A stretch of DNA of 8,164 bases from contig CAKROE010000105.1 in assembly GCA_934371915.1 (NCBI GenBank), positions 1-8,164 on the forward strand, in the 5' to 3' direction. This stretch comes from an uncultured Blautia sp. (GTDB lineage Bacteria; Bacillota; Clostridia; Lachnospirales; Lachnospiraceae). Position numbers and translations under genes: made by a program. Below are positions 5,672 to 8,164 of the stretch, piece by piece; the stretch's first letter is position 1; each line of letters opens with the position of its first letter. A model generated the notes under the pieces. That model was given only the letters and a program-made list of their open reading frames with translations, did not search any database and had not been told where the DNA came from.

Positions 5672-5707
5672 AGGCTTCAAATCGTTCAGGTTTGGAGCCT
5701 TTCTTTG
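5672..5707 (+). terminator. Terminator-like hairpin between rpmA and obg
   Basis: AGGCTTCAAAT (5672-5682) pairs with GTTTGGAGCCT (5690-5700), giving 11 bp with two G-T wobbles and a 7-nt loop, followed by TTCTTTG. The short, interrupted T-run suggests partial termination. This would make L21, Prp and L27 more abundant than Obg and the downstream products, or act as an mRNA end point after processing. Confidence 0.6.
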
Positions 5708-5733
5708 AATCCAAAAATAATAAGGAGCGACAT

Positions 5734-7026
5734 ATGTTTGCAGACAGAGCAAAAATTATTATCCGTTCAGGAAAAGGCGGAGACGGACATGTAAGCTTTC
5801 GCCGGGAGCTTTATGTACCCAATGGCGGTCCTGACGGCGGCGACGGCGGACGCGGCGGTGATGTGATCTTCGAAGTAGATGAAGGCCAGAACACACTTGG
5901 CGAATACCGTCATAAACACAAATTCAAAGCACAGGACGGCCAGGAAGGCGGTAAGAAACGCTGCCACGGTGCAGACGGAGACGATATCATTCTGAAAGTA
6001 CCGGAAGGAACGGTCATTATGGAAGCACAGTCCCGCAAGGTTATTGCCGATATGTCCGGTGAAAACCGTCGCCAGATTGTCTTAAAGGGTGGACGAGGCG
6101 GCAAGGGCAACCAGCATTATGCAACTCCTACCATGCAGGTTCCGAAGTATGCGCAGCCGGGACAGCCTGCACAGGAGCTTGAAGTGCTTCTCGAATTAAA
6201 AGTAATCGCAGACGTTGGTCTTGTCGGTTTTCCAAACGTCGGAAAGTCTACATTCCTTTCCCGTGTTACCAATGCCCAGCCGAAGATTGCCAATTATCAT
6301 TTTACAACATTAAGTCCGAATCTCGGTGTCGTTGACACCGCAAACGGTGGTTTTGTTATCGCAGATATCCCGGGACTGATTGAGGGAGCTTCCGAGGGAG
6401 TTGGCCTGGGTCATGAATTCCTCCGTCATATCGAACGTACCAGAGTGCTGGTACACATTGTAGATGCAGCATCTACCGAAGGCCGCGATCCGATTGATGA
6501 TATTTACAAGATCAATCATGAGCTCGAAGCATATAATCCGGAAATCGCAGCCAGACCACAGCTGATTGCAGCCAATAAAGTTGACTGCATTTTTGAAGGC
6601 GATGACGAAAACCCGATAGATAAATTAAGAGCAGAATTTGAACCAAAAGGAATTAAAGTCTACCCGATCTCAGCAGTGACCGGACAGGGCATCAAAGAAC
6701 TTCTTTATGCAATCAAAGAACTTCTTCAAAGCGTTCCTGCCGAGCGTATCGTATTTGAACAGGAATTCTTCCCTGAAGATGAACTGTTTACAGAGAATCT
6801 TCCATTTACAGTCGAAAGACTTCCGGAAGATCCTGAAATTTTTGTTGTGGAAGGTCCGAAGATTGAAAAAATGCTTGGCTATACCAATCTGGACTCCGAA
6901 AAGGGCTTTGCTTTCTTCCAGCGTTTTCTGAAAGAAGGCGGTATTCTTGAAGAACTGGAAAAAGCCGGAATCGAAGAAGGCAATACGGTCCGCATGTATG
7001 GTTTTGACTTTGATTATTACAAATAA
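5734..7026 (+). CDS. obg: GTPase Obg, large-subunit assembly factor
   Basis: The 430-residue GTPase (also called ObgE or CgtA) binds the 50S subunit and links its maturation to guanine nucleotide levels. ATG 5734 gives the family N-terminus MFADRAKIIIRSGKGGDG and follows AAGGAG by 6 nt. An upstream in-frame TTG at 5692 lies inside the preceding hairpin and is rejected. Residues 1-158 form the glycine-rich Obg fold (GGPDGGDGGRGGDV, KGGRGGKGN). The G domain has the P-loop GFPNVGKST at 165-173, a switch I threonine in the NYHFTTLSPN stretch, DIPG at 211-214, NKVD at 281-284 and SAVTGQG as G5. The remaining about 90 residues match the Obg C-terminal domain (FTVERLPEDPEIFVVEGP and GNTVRMYGFDFDY). 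Length is typical. yhbY follows after 18 nt. Confidence 0.97.
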   Translation: MFADRAKIIIRSGKGGDGHVSFRRELYVPNGGPDGGDGGRGGDVIFEVDEGQNTLGEYRHKHKFKAQDGQEGGKKRCHGADGDDIILKVPEGTVIMEAQSRKVIADMSGENRRQIVLKGGRGGKGNQHYATPTMQVPKYAQPGQPAQELEVLLELKVIADVGLVGFPNVGKSTFLSRVTNAQPKIANYHFTTLSPNLGVVDTANGGFVIADIPGLIEGASEGVGLGHEFLRHIERTRVLVHIVDAASTEGRDPIDDIYKINHELEAYNPEIAARPQLIAANKVDCIFEGDDENPIDKLRAEFEPKGIKVYPISAVTGQGIKELLYAIKELLQSVPAERIVFEQEFFPEDELFTENLPFTVERLPEDPEIFVVEGPKIEKMLGYTNLDSEKGFAFFQRFLKEGGILEELEKAGIEEGNTVRMYGFDFDYYK

Positions 7027-7044
7027 CAGAAAGGTCGTAAAAAT

Positions 7045-7335
7045 ATGACAAGCAAACAGAGAGCATATCTGAAAAGCCTTGCGATGAAAATGGATCCGAT
7101 CATGCAGCTCGGAAAGGGCAGTGTGACACCTGAAAATACCGCTTCCGTTGATGAGGCTCTTGCAGCCCGTGAACTGATCAAAATCAGCGTTCTCCAGAAC
7201 TGTCTGGATGATCCGCGCCAGATGGCAGAAGTCCTCGCAGAAAGAACTCATTCCGAAGTTGTTCAGGTAATCGGAAGAAAAATCGTTCTTTACCGCGAAG
7301 GCAAAAAAGACAAAAAGAAAATTATTCTTCCATAA
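7045..7335 (+). CDS. yhbY: Ribosome assembly RNA-binding protein YhbY (CRM domain)
   Basis: This 96-residue protein consists of a single CRS1-YhbY (CRM) domain, a KH-like RNA-binding fold. The loop GKG at residues 23-25 (MQLGKGSVTP) corresponds to the conserved GxxG-type RNA-contact loop, and the C-terminus VIGRKIVLYREGKKDKKK is basic. E. coli YhbY associates with pre-50S particles, which agrees with its place after obg. AGAAAGG (7028-7034) lies 10 nt before the ATG. The gap of 18 nt from obg and 48 nt to nadD, without a convincing terminator, puts all three in one transcript. Confidence 0.93.
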   Translation: MTSKQRAYLKSLAMKMDPIMQLGKGSVTPENTASVDEALAARELIKISVLQNCLDDPRQMAEVLAERTHSEVVQVIGRKIVLYREGKKDKKKIILP

Positions 7336-7383
7336 ACCGTTATATATTATCCCAAATATATTCAGGAAGGAAGGAAAACCAGC

Positions 7384-8031
7384 ATGGATACCAGACGAAA
7401 AAAAATCGGGATCATGGGCGGAACTTTTGATCCGATCCATATAGGCCATCTGATTCTGGGAGAAAAAACGTATGAACAGCTTGGGCTGGACAAAATATGG
7501 TTTATGCCTGCTGGCAATCCGCCTCATAAGCGTAATCGCGCCGGCCGTGCAACCGATGAGCAGAGAGTTGCCATGGTAGAGCGGGCAATTGCCGGAAATC
7601 CCCATTTTGAGCTTTCTCTGATCGAGATGCATGACCATGGTTTATCTTACACGTATCACACACTGGAAAATCTCAGAAGGCAGAACCCGGATACCGATTA
7701 CTACTTTATCATCGGTGCAGATTCCCTATACAGCTTCACTACCTGGATGAAGCCTGAGAGAATCTGTGCTGCATGTACGATCGTGGTTGCCACAAGAGAC
7801 CATACACCCGTAAAAGAGCTGTCTGAAGAAATGGAACGCCTGACACAGCTTTATCATGGTCATTTTGTACGGCTGGACACCATGAATATTGATATTTCCA
7901 GTCAGCTGCTGCGCCAGTGGCATCAGGAGGGCAAAAGCCTTCGTTATTATATACCGGACGCAGTTGCCGACTATATCAATGAGCACCATATTTATCACAT
8001 TACGGAAGGAGCACCCGAAACGAATGGCTGA
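7384..8031 (+). CDS. nadD: Nicotinate-nucleotide adenylyltransferase NadD
   Basis: The 215-residue cytosolic enzyme transfers AMP from ATP to nicotinate mononucleotide, giving deamido-NAD in NAD synthesis. The nucleotidyltransferase signature GGTFDPIHIGH spans residues 12-22, with the HIGH motif at 19-22 contacting ATP phosphates. PAGNPPHK is the usual NadD substrate loop. ISSQLLR (171-177) is a variant of the conserved ISSTxIR motif, with Q and L at usually T and variable positions. Further landmarks are IGADSLYSFTTW and the C-terminal YIPDAVADYINEHHIY. Length is normal. A purine-rich AGGAAGGAAGG stretch (7364-7374) ends 9 nt before ATG 7384. The stop overlaps the yqeK start by 8 bp, so the two are coupled. 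Confidence 0.95.
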   Translation: MDTRRKKIGIMGGTFDPIHIGHLILGEKTYEQLGLDKIWFMPAGNPPHKRNRAGRATDEQRVAMVERAIAGNPHFELSLIEMHDHGLSYTYHTLENLRRQNPDTDYYFIIGADSLYSFTTWMKPERICAACTIVVATRDHTPVKELSEEMERLTQLYHGHFVRLDTMNIDISSQLLRQWHQEGKSLRYYIPDAVADYINEHHIYHITEGAPETNG

Positions 8032-8164
8032 TTACGATTTTATAAAAATGCAGAAAAAACTTTCCAAATATCTCGATGAAGATCGTTTTGAGCATACGCT
8101 CGGTGTCATGTTCACCTGCGCCTCGCTGGCAATGGTCCACGGATATGACCTCAAAGATGCCCAG
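8024..8164 (+). CDS. yqeK: YqeK-like HD-domain protein, Ap4A hydrolase, 5' part
   Basis: Forty-seven codons are present before the window ends. The frame reads MADYDFIKMQKKLSKYLDED then RFEHTLGV and ASLAMVHGYDL. R21, H24 and the following helix match the start of the YqeK HD superfamily domain, where the conserved histidine binds a metal; the HD pair itself would lie beyond the window. Firmicutes YqeK hydrolyses diadenosine tetraphosphate symmetrically to two ADP and normally follows nadD. ATG 8024 lies within the last codons of nadD, 12 nt after GGAAGGAG (8004-8011). The assignment rests on position and a short N-terminal match. In related genomes rsfS usually lies further downstream. Confidence 0.88.
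   Translation, partial: MADYDFIKMQKKLSKYLDEDRFEHTLGVMFTCASLAMVHGYDLKDAQ

Noticed and set aside
5692..5733. Longer obg starting at TTG 5692
   Set aside because: The start lies in the terminator-like hairpin, has no ribosome site, and adds 14 residues absent from the family. ATG 5734 has AAGGAG at the right distance and the conserved N-terminus.
7342..7361. Inverted repeat ATATATT/AATATAT between yhbY and nadD
   Set aside because: Only A-T pairs and no T-tract. It is too weak for a terminator, and no -35 partner makes it a convincing promoter.
6670..7638. 322-codon open frame on the minus strand
   Set aside because: It lies opposite obg, yhbY and nadD, all well-recognised families. Its translation is rich in Phe, His and Cys in the way expected of an antisense frame.
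1..8164. CRISPR arrays, tRNA or rRNA genes, prophage or defence genes
   Set aside because: No regularly spaced repeats, no tRNA-like cloverleaf or rRNA segments noticed, and no phage or defence-type proteins among the recognised genes.

Overview
The window looks like a chromosomal segment of a low-to-mid GC Firmicute of class Clostridia, most probably a Lachnospiraceae gut anaerobe (Blautia/Dorea/Roseburia-like). The evidence is the gene order (B12-type radical SAM, DUF2344, RNase E/G, rplU, prp, rpmA, obg, yhbY, nadD, yqeK), an L27 with the Firmicutes-type cleavable N-terminus, strong AGGAGG-type ribosome binding sites, and GTG and TTG starts. No database search was possible, so the taxonomy is inferred.

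Positions 1-624 are markedly more AT-rich than the rest. They hold an intrinsic terminator for a gene left of the window, one small doubtful ORF (127-420), and a patch of imperfect direct and inverted repeats (446-507) that resembles the end of an insertion sequence. In related genomes this position is usually occupied by cell-shape and division genes (mre/min/rodA), so the conserved neighbourhood appears interrupted here.

Positions 625-4394 hold three overlapping genes on the + strand: a TIGR03960-type radical SAM protein, its constant partner TIGR03936/DUF2344, and an RNase E/G catalytic core that stops where the zinc-link should begin. The second and third genes start at GTG and TTG inside the end of the gene before, which suggests translational coupling. 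Positions 4395-4726 hold a double GC-rich hairpin and terminator, then a very good sigma-A-type promoter with an A-tract upstream, then a short leader that probably is the L21 autoregulatory leader.

Positions 4727-8164 are a ribosome-biogenesis operon: L21, the Prp protease that trims L27, L27, a hairpin, the GTPase Obg, the RNA-binding assembly factor YhbY, then NadD (NAD synthesis) and the start of YqeK (HD-domain Ap4A hydrolase), cut by the window end. Prp and L27 form a protease-substrate pair. Obg and YhbY act in large-subunit maturation.

Most of the window is a conserved housekeeping locus. The parts most open to discovery are the functionally uncharacterised radical SAM/DUF2344/RNase module, including a second CX3CX2C cluster at the C-terminus of the radical SAM protein, the zinc-link-less RNase, and the regulatory hairpins flanking rplU and preceding obg.
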